Shown: piece by piece, positions 52,335-60,408 of the stretch
How positions within the stretch are numbered: the first letter of the stretch is position 1
Layout of the letters: each line of letters begins with the position of its first letter
Source: Betaproteobacteria bacterium
GTDB lineage: Bacteria > Pseudomonadota > Gammaproteobacteria > Burkholderiales > SG8-41
Length of the DNA stretch: 64,000 bases
Reading direction: 5' to 3'
Assembly: GCA_900299145.1 (NCBI GenBank)
Contig: OMIN01000155.1
Span: forward strand, 62,001-126,000
Made by a program: the position numbers and the translations under genes
The notes under the pieces: model-generated
The model's input: the letters and a program-made list of their open reading frames with translations, nothing else
What the model was told of the DNA's origin: nothing
Database searches by the model: none

Positions 52335-52341
52335 GCCCAAC
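52335..52341 (-). other. GTTGGGC box, possible cassette boundary
   Basis: The minus strand GTTGGGC is a perfect GTTRRRY core site and marks the left end (in gene direction) of the cassette-like segment. The flank carries several GTTAACA words, but no convincing full attC could be drawn. Confidence 0.4.
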
Positions 52342-52733
52342 TAGTTTTAACAAGCAAAAGCGACTGTTAACAACCCGGCACGCCTGTTAACATGCTTTCT
52401 TTTGTTGAGGAAATATTCTTTTAATTCAATATGATAGAGCACTTAACTGATTTTTGAGTGGTGTTAACACGGGCGCAAAACCGGCGCCCTGCGTCCGGCG
52501 CGCGCGGGCTTTCGAATAGCTGCATAATAGCTTGAGCAACCGGCCATGTCCTCTCGATACCGGTCGCCGCTGCGGTTGATCAGCTCGGCCGACACCAACG
52601 AGGTAATCATGCCGTCGATCTAACCGCTGGAGACGTCGATCAGTGCCGCGGCTGAGCCCGCACATATCGCCAGCCACAACGTTGGCTCCAGCAGGCGCTT
52701 CATCGGGCGCGCCGTAAGCGCACTGGCCGCGAG
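52342..52733. other. Degenerate interval, no intact gene
   Basis: No complete gene is seen. Three GTTAAC hexamers (near 52367, 52386 and 52462) lie in an AT-rich part. On the minus strand 52703-52620 reads as a short remnant (MKRLLEPTLWLAICAGSAAA...) that meets a TAG stop, then continues in frame to about 52470. This suggests a decayed chromosomal gene. Confidence 0.45.
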
Positions 52734-53186
52734 TTAAGCGTGCGCCTTGACCCTGTTCGTCGGCGTGCCCACCCAGCCGGTTTCCGATACGTCAAAGTTC
52801 ACGTTGTCGGGGCCGATATAGCGCACCTCAACATTGCCGTGGCCCGCGGGTGCGCCGCCCGCACCCAAGCCCAGCGCGACGTTAATATCGTCGCGCGGCT
52901 TGGCGTTGCCGGAGGTCGACAGCTTTTCAGTGGTTTCTTCCAGGTCGTCCACCTGAAACCCGATGTGGTGGATGCCGCTCCAGCCGGTACCGCGTTCGGC
53001 GCCCGCCACGACGTCGTTCTTGAAACGCAAGATGGCAAGGTTGATGTGTCCGTCGGTGAGAAAGTAACCAGCGGTGCGGTCACTGTCGAGCCGGCGCACC
53101 ATCTTTAGCCCGAAGTTTTCCATGTAAAAGTGCGCGGTCGCTTCTTCGTCCTGGGTTTGAATCGCGATGTGTCTGATCTGGGCCAT
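52734..53186 (-). CDS. VOC-family (glyoxalase/dioxygenase fold) protein
   Basis: The 150-residue protein starts at ATG 53186 after AAAGGAG. It has two beta-alpha-beta modules: IRHIAIQTQDEEATAHFYMENFGLKMV (residues about 4-30) and GIHHIGFQVDDLEETTEKLSTSG (about 70-92), and ends VEVRYIGPDNVNFDVSETGW. His residues at the head of each module match metal-binding VOC enzymes, while the last Glu ligand is replaced by Asp. It is the final gene of the minus-strand PQQ-dehydrogenase run. Confidence 0.82.
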   Translation of the reverse strand: MAQIRHIAIQTQDEEATAHFYMENFGLKMVRRLDSDRTAGYFLTDGHINLAILRFKNDVVAGAERGTGWSGIHHIGFQVDDLEETTEKLSTSGNAKPRDDINVALGLGAGGAPAGHGNVEVRYIGPDNVNFDVSETGWVGTPTNRVKAHA

Positions 53187-53298
53187 GGTGGGTCTCCTTT
53201 GGGGCGGGTTTCAGGGTGCACTGCCGCTTGAAAAGCATCGGGCAAGCGCAGTGTAGCGCAGCCTTTCGCTGGCCAACAGACGCTTTGTCGACACCATG

Positions 53299-53330
53299 TA
53301 ACTATCTGATTTAATTGTGTTTTTAAATTG
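53299..53330 (+). repeat. AT-rich gene-boundary repeat, copy 17
   Basis: It begins TAACTATCTGATTTAATTGT and lies 8 nt after the stop of the alpha/beta hydrolase gene (minus strand). Confidence 0.7.
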
Positions 53331-53338
53331 ACCGGCGA

Positions 53339-54163
53339 TTATAGTTTCAGTGTTTTCGCCAGCCAGTCGCGCACGATGCCCGCGACATGCGCTTCGCGGC
53401 CATTGTAAAAGTGATCGCAGTTTTCGACGATGTTGACCTCACATTTGCCGCCGCACACGGCCGCGAATTCCTCGGCGGGGTAACGATCCACATCTTCCTT
53501 GTCGCCGCGTATCGCCAGCACAGGGCACTTGATTTGCGGCGCGAGTGCAATGGTATCGGGCACGCTGACGATGCGATCCAGAAAGCTTTCCGCGCTGATC
53601 ACGTACCACCAGCCCGGCATGAACATGAGTTCGCGGCCCTTGCCTGCCGCCACCATGTCGCGTGCCTGTTGCGTGAGTGCGTCGAGCTTGCCAACGGCGA
53701 AGAGCTTTTCGGTGGCATTGGGTGTCTCGCGCTGTGGGCCGCCGCGCCCCGCCGACAGCAGTACCAGCGCCGGCGTGTTCGGATGATCCACCACGTGCCG
53801 CGTGGATAGCATGCCGCCGTTGCTGTGGCCCATCACAATCGGGTTAGCGAAGCCGCGCGCGGCGAGCCACTGCGCGGCGTAACGGTTATCGGCGATGGCC
53901 TGCGCCGAGGTTTGAAACGCCCCGCCCTCGGCAGCACGGCTGGCGCGCGTGGTGAGGATGTCGTGGCCGCGGCGGTTAAACGCCAGCACCGCGATGCCGA
54001 GTTTAGTCAGCACCGGTGGCAAGAAGCGTGCACCGCCGGTGTAAAAATTCATCGTATTGCCGTGAAAATACAGCGCGGCAGCGCAGGTTTCACCATCAGG
54101 TTCATGAAAAGCGCCGTCGATGGGAATGTCGTTGGTCTCAATGGTGACGAGTTGGGTTTTCAT
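53339..54163 (-). CDS. Alpha/beta-hydrolase family protein
   Basis: The 274-residue protein has the oxyanion block ALYFHGNTMNFYTGGARFLPP, the nucleophile elbow VMGHSNGGML with Ser at about 113, an acid segment VLAIRGDKEDVDRYP and the late His in NIVENCDHFYNGREAH. No leader peptide is present, so it acts in the cytosol. ATG 54163 follows AAAGG. It may hydrolyse an ester or lactone formed downstream of the alcohol dehydrogenases, but the substrate is not evident. Confidence 0.85.
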   Translation of the reverse strand: MKTQLVTIETNDIPIDGAFHEPDGETCAAALYFHGNTMNFYTGGARFLPPVLTKLGIAVLAFNRRGHDILTTRASRAAEGGAFQTSAQAIADNRYAAQWLAARGFANPIVMGHSNGGMLSTRHVVDHPNTPALVLLSAGRGGPQRETPNATEKLFAVGKLDALTQQARDMVAAGKGRELMFMPGWWYVISAESFLDRIVSVPDTIALAPQIKCPVLAIRGDKEDVDRYPAEEFAAVCGGKCEVNIVENCDHFYNGREAHVAGIVRDWLAKTLKL

Positions 54164-54294
54164 GGCGGGCCTTTTGTGGGACCAGTGGAATCAGCTATTT
54201 TCGGGAACAGGGACCAGGAATTCAGGCGTCCCGGTCGCAAAGAAGCACTGCAGTACGGCAAACAAAATGCAGTCGAGACGCCCGCGCTCCTGAA

Positions 54295-54843
54295 TTATCG
54301 CCACATGCGTTGTATCACGCCGTCGCGCGCGATCATGTGTTTGATTGCCGCCGCGATATGAATCGCGATCAGCGTCATGAACACGATGACGGTGATCTGG
54401 TGCACGTCGCTGCATATGTCCTTGTAGGCGGGCGCATCCCAGCCCCAGTTGGGCAGCGTGTGGCCCCAGTACTTGATCGGATATTTGGTGAAGCTTGACC
54501 CGAGATAACCGGACAGTGGCATGACAATCATGCACACGTAAAGCGCGACGTGGCTCACCTTCGACGCGAGTTTTTGCCATGCCGGTATATGATCGGGCAG
54601 CGGCGGCGCGCGATGTGTCAGCGCCCAGATAACGCGCACGATAATCAGCAGGCCCAGCGTGATGCCGATGGATTTGTGGATGTTGAACCAGTACGCGCGC
54701 ACGCCGGGCGGGCTTTTGGGGATTTCGATCATCCACCAGCCGAAGGCAATTTGCCCCAGCACGCCCAGCGCAATGACCCAGTGCAGGATCATCGCGACGC
54801 GCGTGTAACGGTCATGCGCTGGCTGGCTGCCCGCGTTACTCAT
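54295..54843 (-). CDS. Cytochrome b561-type di-haem membrane protein
   Basis: The 182-residue protein has four hydrophobic helices with haem-ligand histidines: MILHWVIALGVLGQIAFGWW near 14-33, IHKSIGITLGLLIIVRVIW near 53-71, HVALYVCMIVMPLSGYLG, and VHQITVIVFMTLIAIHIAAAIKHM. This is the bacterial cytochrome b561 pattern of inner-membrane quinone-linked electron carriers or superoxide oxidases. It follows the cytochrome c gene by 9 nt, so the two haem proteins are likely made together and may pass electrons from the periplasmic dehydrogenases toward the quinone pool or an oxidase. Confidence 0.88.
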   Translation of the reverse strand: MSNAGSQPAHDRYTRVAMILHWVIALGVLGQIAFGWWMIEIPKSPPGVRAYWFNIHKSIGITLGLLIIVRVIWALTHRAPPLPDHIPAWQKLASKVSHVALYVCMIVMPLSGYLGSSFTKYPIKYWGHTLPNWGWDAPAYKDICSDVHQITVIVFMTLIAIHIAAAIKHMIARDGVIQRMWR

Positions 54844-54852
54844 GGTGCCCGG

Positions 54853-55182
54853 CTATTTCTCGCCAACAAACACGTATGCCCACAGCGCTTCAATATCCGC
54901 CGCGCTGAGCAGCCCGCCCCACGGCGGCATCTGGTTTTTGCCCTTGGTGACAGACGTGATGAAACGATTCTTGTCGTCCTTCGGAAACGTGCGTAGATCG
55001 AATGCACCTTGCGGATCAAGCATGCGCGGGCCATGGCACGGGCCGCAGTTCTGCGAGTAAATCGCAGAGCCCTTTTTGACATCAGCGGCAGAAAAACTTT
55101 CGTTCTCGGCGCTGACATTGACAGTAAACACGGCCAGCAAAACGCCAGCAGAAATGCAACGTAAGTATTTGTTTTTATTCAT
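54853..55182 (-). CDS. Small exported c-type cytochrome
   Basis: The 109-residue protein has a signal peptide (LLAVFTVNVSA) and one haem site CGPCHG (Cys46, Cys49, His50). The axial Met is likely in NQMPPWGG, typical of class I cytochrome c. It would accept electrons from the PQQ dehydrogenases encoded just upstream. The first codons ATGAATAAAAACAAATACTT lie entirely inside an AT-rich repeat copy (MNKNKYL), and no ribosome-binding site is visible. Confidence 0.88.
   Translation of the reverse strand: MNKNKYLRCISAGVLLAVFTVNVSAENESFSAADVKKGSAIYSQNCGPCHGPRMLDPQGAFDLRTFPKDDKNRFITSVTKGKNQMPPWGGLLSAADIEALWAYVFVGEK
55162..55182 (+). repeat. AT-rich gene-boundary repeat, copy 18 (overlaps a start codon)
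   Basis: The plus strand reads TAAGTATTTGTTTTTATTCA plus T. In reverse it encodes the first seven residues (MNKNKYL) of the cytochrome c precursor. Confidence 0.75.
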
Positions 55183-55281
55183 TTATTTAAACAATAGCTA
55201 AATGATTCCAGATTGCCACTGCCATGCACGCTGCGCCGTCGCGAGTGGAGCGGGACACAGCGTGTTGCAGCGGCAAGACTA

Positions 55282-56955
55282 CTACTCCATCAACGCAAAC
55301 GTCCACACCGAACCACCCAATGGCATGTCCGGCAGGCCACGGCGCGCACCCGCCACGCCACCCGTGCCGGAGAGGACGGTCACGTATTGCTTGCCATTCT
55401 TCGTCCACGTGATTGGCTGCGCGTGGATGCCGGAGCCCGTTTTGAACGACCACAGCTCATTGCCATTTTCCGCATCGACCGCGATCACTTCGCCCGTGGG
55501 CCGTCCGGTGAACAGCAGCCCGCCGCCGGTGGTAAGAATGGCCGCGGCCAATTGCTGGCCCTTGATGGGCGTGCGCCACTTGGCCTTGCCGGTCAGCGGA
55601 TCGATGGCTTCCAGATGGCTGGCAATGGTGTCAGCTGTGATCGGCGAACTGATGTTCTCAATGCCCTGATAGCGCGAACCCGCCTTGTAGTCCTGCAGCT
55701 TGATGAAGCGGTAAGTCGAAGACACCGTATTCGTCGTGGCATACAGCAGGCCGGTGTTGGGATTGAACGACGCGTGCGGCCAGTTCTTTGCACCCAGAAT
55801 GCCGGGGAAAAGCTCCACGGTTTTGCCCGCACGCAAATCCTTCGAAACGTCGGACTCCACGGGGCGTCCAGTCGCCAGATCAACATGGGTTGCCCAGTTC
55901 ACTTTGGCATAAGGCTGTGCGGACAACAGTTTGCCCGTGGCGCGGTCGAGTACATACAAAACCCCGCCGCGATGCAGGTGCATGACGACCTTGCGCATCT
56001 GGCCATCGATGCGCACTTCGCCAAGGATGTTCTCCCACGAATCCCAATCCCACACGTCGTTCGGTGCGAACTGGTAGTGCCAGGCGATTTCACCGGTTTT
56101 GGGCTTGATCGCCAGCAGCGTCGCTACATACAGGTTATCGCCTTTGCGACGCTCGTCCGTCCACGGGCCGGCGTTGCCGGTGCCCCAGAACACGAGGTCG
56201 AGTTCAGGATCGTACGAGCCGGTGATCCACGTGGATGCCCCGCCGTGCAGGTAGGCCTCGCGCGGTTCCCACGTCTCATGGCCTTTCTCGCCCGGTCCTG
56301 CCGTGGTGTAACGCCGCCACAGCTTCTTGCCCGTATGCGGGTCCCAACCGTCGAGGAAGCAACGCGCGCCGAATTCGGCACCAGAGCAGCCGGTAATCAC
56401 CACGCCGTTGGCGATCTGTGGCGCGACGGTCATGGAGTAACCTTCTTTCCACTCCGCTACCTTTTGCCGCCACACTTCCTTGCCGGTTTTCTGGTCAAGC
56501 GCAATCACGTGTGCATCGAGCGTGCCGCGGAACACTTTACCCTCGAAAATAGCCACGCCCTTGTTAGAATTACCGCAACACACCACGCGCGGTGTATCCG
56601 GGTCGAACTTCACGGCGGTACGCCAGATCATCTTGCCTGTTCCGGCATCTATCGCGTAGGTCCAGCGCGCGTTCGACACGAACATCACGCCATCGTGGAT
56701 GACAGGCTGTCCCTGCTCGCCCAGTTCATTGTCGAGCGACACATTCCAAACCGGCACCAGACGCTTGATGTTCGATTTGTTGATCTGGTTGAGCGGGCTG
56801 TAGCGGTTCTGGTGATAGCCCATGCCATAGGTCAATACGTTATCCGTATTGCCCGCCTTGGTGCCGTCGGCGCGAAGCTGCGCCTCCGTTTGGGCGGAGG
56901 CAATGCCCGTAAACGCAGCGCCCGCGACGATCAGTGCTGTGAGGAGTTTTTTCAC
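55282..56955 (-). CDS. PQQ-dependent alcohol dehydrogenase, tandem copy 1
   Basis: The 557-residue quinoprotein has signal peptide MKKLLTALIVAGAAFTGIASAQ (first part), eight-bladed propeller Trp motifs, and the vicinal pair in RVVCCGNSN. The metal ligands are Glu in CSGAEFGAR, Asn in WGTGNAGPW and Asp in VWDWDSW. The second Asp of WDWD is the extra ligand associated with lanthanide-dependent enzymes. Arg in LDRATGKLLS contacts PQQ. There is no haem domain, so it needs a separate cytochrome c, which is encoded 99 nt downstream. The start is a GTG at 56955. It is nearest in sequence to copy 2. Confidence 0.92.
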   Translation of the reverse strand: MKKLLTALIVAGAAFTGIASAQTEAQLRADGTKAGNTDNVLTYGMGYHQNRYSPLNQINKSNIKRLVPVWNVSLDNELGEQGQPVIHDGVMFVSNARWTYAIDAGTGKMIWRTAVKFDPDTPRVVCCGNSNKGVAIFEGKVFRGTLDAHVIALDQKTGKEVWRQKVAEWKEGYSMTVAPQIANGVVITGCSGAEFGARCFLDGWDPHTGKKLWRRYTTAGPGEKGHETWEPREAYLHGGASTWITGSYDPELDLVFWGTGNAGPWTDERRKGDNLYVATLLAIKPKTGEIAWHYQFAPNDVWDWDSWENILGEVRIDGQMRKVVMHLHRGGVLYVLDRATGKLLSAQPYAKVNWATHVDLATGRPVESDVSKDLRAGKTVELFPGILGAKNWPHASFNPNTGLLYATTNTVSSTYRFIKLQDYKAGSRYQGIENISSPITADTIASHLEAIDPLTGKAKWRTPIKGQQLAAAILTTGGGLLFTGRPTGEVIAVDAENGNELWSFKTGSGIHAQPITWTKNGKQYVTVLSGTGGVAGARRGLPDMPLGGSVWTFALME

Positions 56956-56966
56956 GATGTTCCGCC

Positions 56967-58637
56967 TTATTGATCAAACAACGCAAACGTCCACACGGAG
57001 CCGCCCGCGGGCAGCGTGTTCGGCAAGCCGCGGCGCGCGGAAGCCACACCGCCCAGGCCCGACAACACCGTTACGTACTGCTTGCCGTTCTTGGTCCAGG
57101 TGATCGGCTGCGCGTTGATACCGGAACTGGTCTTGAATGACCACAATTGTGTGCCGGTGTCGGCATCGAGCGCAATAAAATCACCCGAAAACTTGCCCGT
57201 GAATAGCAGTCCGCCGCCGGTCGCCAGCATGGCCGATGCATTGCGGTGCCCCACCAGCGGCACGCGCCATTTGGGCTTTGCGGTCAGCGGGTCGATGGCT
57301 TCCATGTGACCAGACGGTTCGTCGGTCGGTGTCGGCGGGTAGATGTTTTCAATGCCGGTATAACGGAATCCGGGCTTGTATTCATCCAGGGGGACGAATT
57401 TGAAAGTCGAATAACTGTGGAGCGTGTTTGCATACAGTAGCCCTGTGTTTGGATTGAATGCGGCATGCGGCCCGTTCTTCGCGCCATTAATGCTGGGCCA
57501 GATCTGGATGGTACCGCCCGCCCGCAGTTTCTTCGAATCCTCGGATTCCACCGGACGGCCGGTCTTCAGATCGACATGCGTGGCCCAGGTCACCTTGGCA
57601 AACGGGTTGGCGGACAGTAACTGGCCGTTAGTGCGGTCGATGACGTACAAGAAGCCGTTGCGCGACATCTGCATGATGACCTTGCGCCGCTGGCCGTTGA
57701 CAGTGAGTTCGCTTTGGATCAGTTCCCAGGTGTCCCAGTCCCACACGTCGTTGGGCGCGAACTGGTAGTGCCATACGACTTCGCCGGTCTTGGGGCGAAG
57801 CGCCATCACGGACGCCACATAGAGGTTGTCACCCTTGCGCTTGGCATCATTCCACGGGCCACCGTTGCCCGTGCCCCAGTAAAGAAGATCCAGTTCCGGA
57901 TCATACGAGCCGGTGATCCAGGTGGACGCGCCACCGCGCAGATACGCTTCGCGTGGCTCCCACGTCTCGTGGCCTTTCTCGCCGGGGCCAGCGGTGGTGT
58001 AACGCCGCCACAGCTTTTTGCCGGTATCCGGATCCCATCCGTCGAGGAAGCAGCGCGCGCCGAATTCCGCACCGGAGCAACCGGTGATTACCACACCGTT
58101 GGCGATCTGCGGCGCGACGGTCATGGAATAGCCTTCCTTCCATTCGGCCGCTTTCTGGCGCCACACTTCCTTGCCGGTCTTCATATCCAGCGCGATTACG
58201 AAAGCATCCAGCGTGCCACGGAACACCTTGCCGTTGTAGATTGCCACCCCCTTGTTGGAGTTGCCGCAACACACCACGCGCGGCGTATCCGGGTCGAAAT
58301 TCACGGCCGTGCGCCAGATCACTTTGCCTGTCAGCGCATCAATGGCGTAAGTCCAGCGCGCGTTGGACACATACATCACGCCTTCGTAGATCAGCGGTTG
58401 CGCCTGCTCGCCGAGCTCGTTGTCGAGCGAGGTGCTCCATACCGGCACCAGACGCTTCACATTGCCTTTGTTGATTTTGTCGAGTGGGCTGTAACGGTTC
58501 TGGTGATAGCCCATGCCATAGGTCAACACGTTGTCGGTGTTGCCTGCCTTGGTGCCGTCGGCGCGCAGTTGCGCGTCGGTTTGTGCCGTTGCACCACCGG
58601 CAAACGCCACTGCAAGTATTGCGATAAGTTTTTTCAT
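56967..58637 (-). CDS. PQQ-dependent alcohol dehydrogenase, tandem copy 2
   Basis: The 556-residue protein has a signal peptide (cleavage near GATAQ), vicinal Cys123-Cys124, the metal-site residues Glu191, Asn258 and catalytic Asp300, plus Asp302 two residues on (NDVWDWDTW), the lanthanide-type signature. An extra Cys pair at about 187 and 196 (GCSGAEFGARCF) is shared with copy 1 but missing in copies 3 and 4. ATG 58637 follows GGGAGG. It oxidises a primary alcohol or aldehyde in the periplasm and hands electrons to a cytochrome c. Gaps of 11 and 24 nt to its neighbours indicate one transcript. Confidence 0.92.
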   Translation of the reverse strand: MKKLIAILAVAFAGGATAQTDAQLRADGTKAGNTDNVLTYGMGYHQNRYSPLDKINKGNVKRLVPVWSTSLDNELGEQAQPLIYEGVMYVSNARWTYAIDALTGKVIWRTAVNFDPDTPRVVCCGNSNKGVAIYNGKVFRGTLDAFVIALDMKTGKEVWRQKAAEWKEGYSMTVAPQIANGVVITGCSGAEFGARCFLDGWDPDTGKKLWRRYTTAGPGEKGHETWEPREAYLRGGASTWITGSYDPELDLLYWGTGNGGPWNDAKRKGDNLYVASVMALRPKTGEVVWHYQFAPNDVWDWDTWELIQSELTVNGQRRKVIMQMSRNGFLYVIDRTNGQLLSANPFAKVTWATHVDLKTGRPVESEDSKKLRAGGTIQIWPSINGAKNGPHAAFNPNTGLLYANTLHSYSTFKFVPLDEYKPGFRYTGIENIYPPTPTDEPSGHMEAIDPLTAKPKWRVPLVGHRNASAMLATGGGLLFTGKFSGDFIALDADTGTQLWSFKTSSGINAQPITWTKNGKQYVTVLSGLGGVASARRGLPNTLPAGGSVWTFALFDQ

Positions 58638-58661
58638 TCTTGCCTCCCCTTAAGTCAAAAA

Positions 58662-60380
58662 TTAATCCCGTAACGCAAAAGTCCATACCGAGCCGCCGAG
58701 CGGTACATCCGCCACGCGGGCGCGATGCGCCTGGCCATACAAGCCGCCCAGCCCCGACAGCACGGTGATGTATTGCTTGCCGTTGTGCGTCCACGTCACC
58801 GGCTGTGAGTTTACGCCAGATGACGTGCGGAATTCCCACAGGGTCTGTCCGGTGTCGGCATCCATCGCGTAAAACTCGCCGGTGTGGCGGCCATTGAACA
58901 GCAGACCGCCTGCGGTGGCCAGCATCGCCGACCAGTTCTGGTTGTCGGTGAGTGGCACGCGCCAACGCGCCTTGCCAGTGAGCGGCTCGATGGCTTCGAC
59001 ATGGCCGTACGGCTCGCCGGGCTTGACCGTGGTCAGCGTGTTTTCCATGCCGGTAAAGCGCTGGCCCGGTTTGTATTCGACCGGCACGAATTTGTAGATC
59101 GAGCCCTGGTGGTTGGTGTTGGCGTAAAGCAGCCCGGTGTTCGGGTTGTAGGCGGCATGGGGCCAATTTTTCGCACCGCGCACGCTGGGCCACATCTCGA
59201 TGGTCTTGCCCGCGCGCAGTTCGTTGGTGACCAACGGTGATTCAACCGGGCGGCCCGTGGCCATGTCCACATGCGTGGCCCAATTCACCCGGCCAAACGT
59301 CTTGGCTGAAAGCAGCTTGCCGTTGGTGCGGTCGATGACGTACAAAAAGCCGTTGCGATTCATTTGCATCACGACTTTGCGTCTGACACCATCGATGTCC
59401 ATGTCGGTGATAATCAATTCCCAAAGTGAATCCCAGTCAAAGGAATCATTCGGCACAAACTGGTAATGCCAGACGATTTCGCCGGTCTTGGGTCTGATGG
59501 CGATGACAGCGGCCGCATAGAGATTGTCGCCCTTGCGATTCGCCGGATTCCAAGGCCCGGCGTTGCCCGTGCCCCAGTAGACAAGATCGAGTTCCGGGTC
59601 ATACGAACCCGTAATCCACGTCGAAGCGCCCCCCGTCTTGTAGGAATCGCGCGGTTCCCACGTTTCATGGCCCTTCTCGCCCGGGCCGGCAGTCGTGTAA
59701 CGCCGCCACAATTTCTTGCCGGTTTCGGGATCCCAGCCGTCCAGGAACCCGCGGATGCCGAATTCGGCACCGGAGATGCCGGTAATGAGCACGCCGTTGG
59801 CGATTTGCGGCGCCACGGTCATCGAGTAGCCTTCTTTCCACTCGGCAGCTTTTTGCCGCCAGATTTGCTTGCCGGTTTTTTGATCCAGCGCGATCACGTG
59901 TGCATCCAGCGTGGTGCGGAACACCTTGCCCTTGTAAAGCGCGACGCCTTTGTTTGACACACCACAGCACACCACACTGCGCGTATCCGGCACCCACTCC
60001 ACCGCCGTGCGCCAGAGTTGTTTGCCGGTCAACGCATCAATGGCATAGGTCCACCGCGCGTTACTGATGTACATCACGCCGTCGTAAATCATCGGCTGCG
60101 CCTGCTCGCCGAAATCATTGTCGAGGCCCGCCGTCCATACCGGCGTCAGGCGCTTGACGTTCGACTTGTCGATTTGCCGCAGCGGGCTGTAACGGTTCTG
60201 GTCATAGCCCATGCCATAAGTCAGCACGTTGTCGGTGCTGGCCTTGTCGCCGATGAGTTCGGCATCGGTGGGGCCCACACCGGTTTTGGTGGCTTCGGGG
60301 ATGGGGCCGAAGTTGTCGGTGGCGCAGGCGGCCAACAACATCAGCACAGATAGTGTGTATAAGTATTTGAATTTATTCAT
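58662..60380 (-). CDS. PQQ-dependent alcohol dehydrogenase, tandem copy 3 (lipoprotein)
   Basis: The 572-residue protein begins at ATG 60380 with AAGGAAA upstream and a lipobox LLAAC near residue 19, so unlike its siblings it should be a membrane-tethered lipoprotein. Catalytic features are the Cys pair in SVVCCGVSN, Glu in SGAEFGIRGF, Asn in WGTGNAGPW and the Asp-x-Asp in NDSFDWDSLW. The first eight codons (MNKFKYLY) are an AT-rich repeat copy. A longer upstream frame overlaps copy 4 and is rejected. The lipid anchor may place it close to a membrane electron acceptor. Confidence 0.92.
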   Translation of the reverse strand: MNKFKYLYTLSVLMLLAACATDNFGPIPEATKTGVGPTDAELIGDKASTDNVLTYGMGYDQNRYSPLRQIDKSNVKRLTPVWTAGLDNDFGEQAQPMIYDGVMYISNARWTYAIDALTGKQLWRTAVEWVPDTRSVVCCGVSNKGVALYKGKVFRTTLDAHVIALDQKTGKQIWRQKAAEWKEGYSMTVAPQIANGVLITGISGAEFGIRGFLDGWDPETGKKLWRRYTTAGPGEKGHETWEPRDSYKTGGASTWITGSYDPELDLVYWGTGNAGPWNPANRKGDNLYAAAVIAIRPKTGEIVWHYQFVPNDSFDWDSLWELIITDMDIDGVRRKVVMQMNRNGFLYVIDRTNGKLLSAKTFGRVNWATHVDMATGRPVESPLVTNELRAGKTIEMWPSVRGAKNWPHAAYNPNTGLLYANTNHQGSIYKFVPVEYKPGQRFTGMENTLTTVKPGEPYGHVEAIEPLTGKARWRVPLTDNQNWSAMLATAGGLLFNGRHTGEFYAMDADTGQTLWEFRTSSGVNSQPVTWTHNGKQYITVLSGLGGLYGQAHRARVADVPLGGSVWTFALRD

Positions 60381-60385
60381 TTTTA
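60358..60385 (+). repeat. AT-rich gene-boundary repeat, copy 19 (overlaps a start codon)
   Basis: The plus strand reads TATAAGTATTTGAATTTATT and continues CATTTTTA. In reverse it encodes the N-terminus MNKFKYL of the lipoprotein dehydrogenase. Confidence 0.75.
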
Positions 60386-60408
60386 TTTCCTTGGCGTCGT
60401 TGCGTTTG

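Noticed and set aside
55213-56973. A 586-codon open frame on the plus strand across the PQQ dehydrogenase copy 1
   Set aside because: It is the antisense shadow of a GC-rich gene; the minus strand encodes a full quinoprotein with all active-site motifs, while the plus frame has no domain pattern.
2776-60385. Interpreting the AT-rich repeat as a simple promoter or terminator element
   Set aside because: Copies occur in both orientations relative to genes, at both starts and stops and inside coding sequence, so neither role alone fits.
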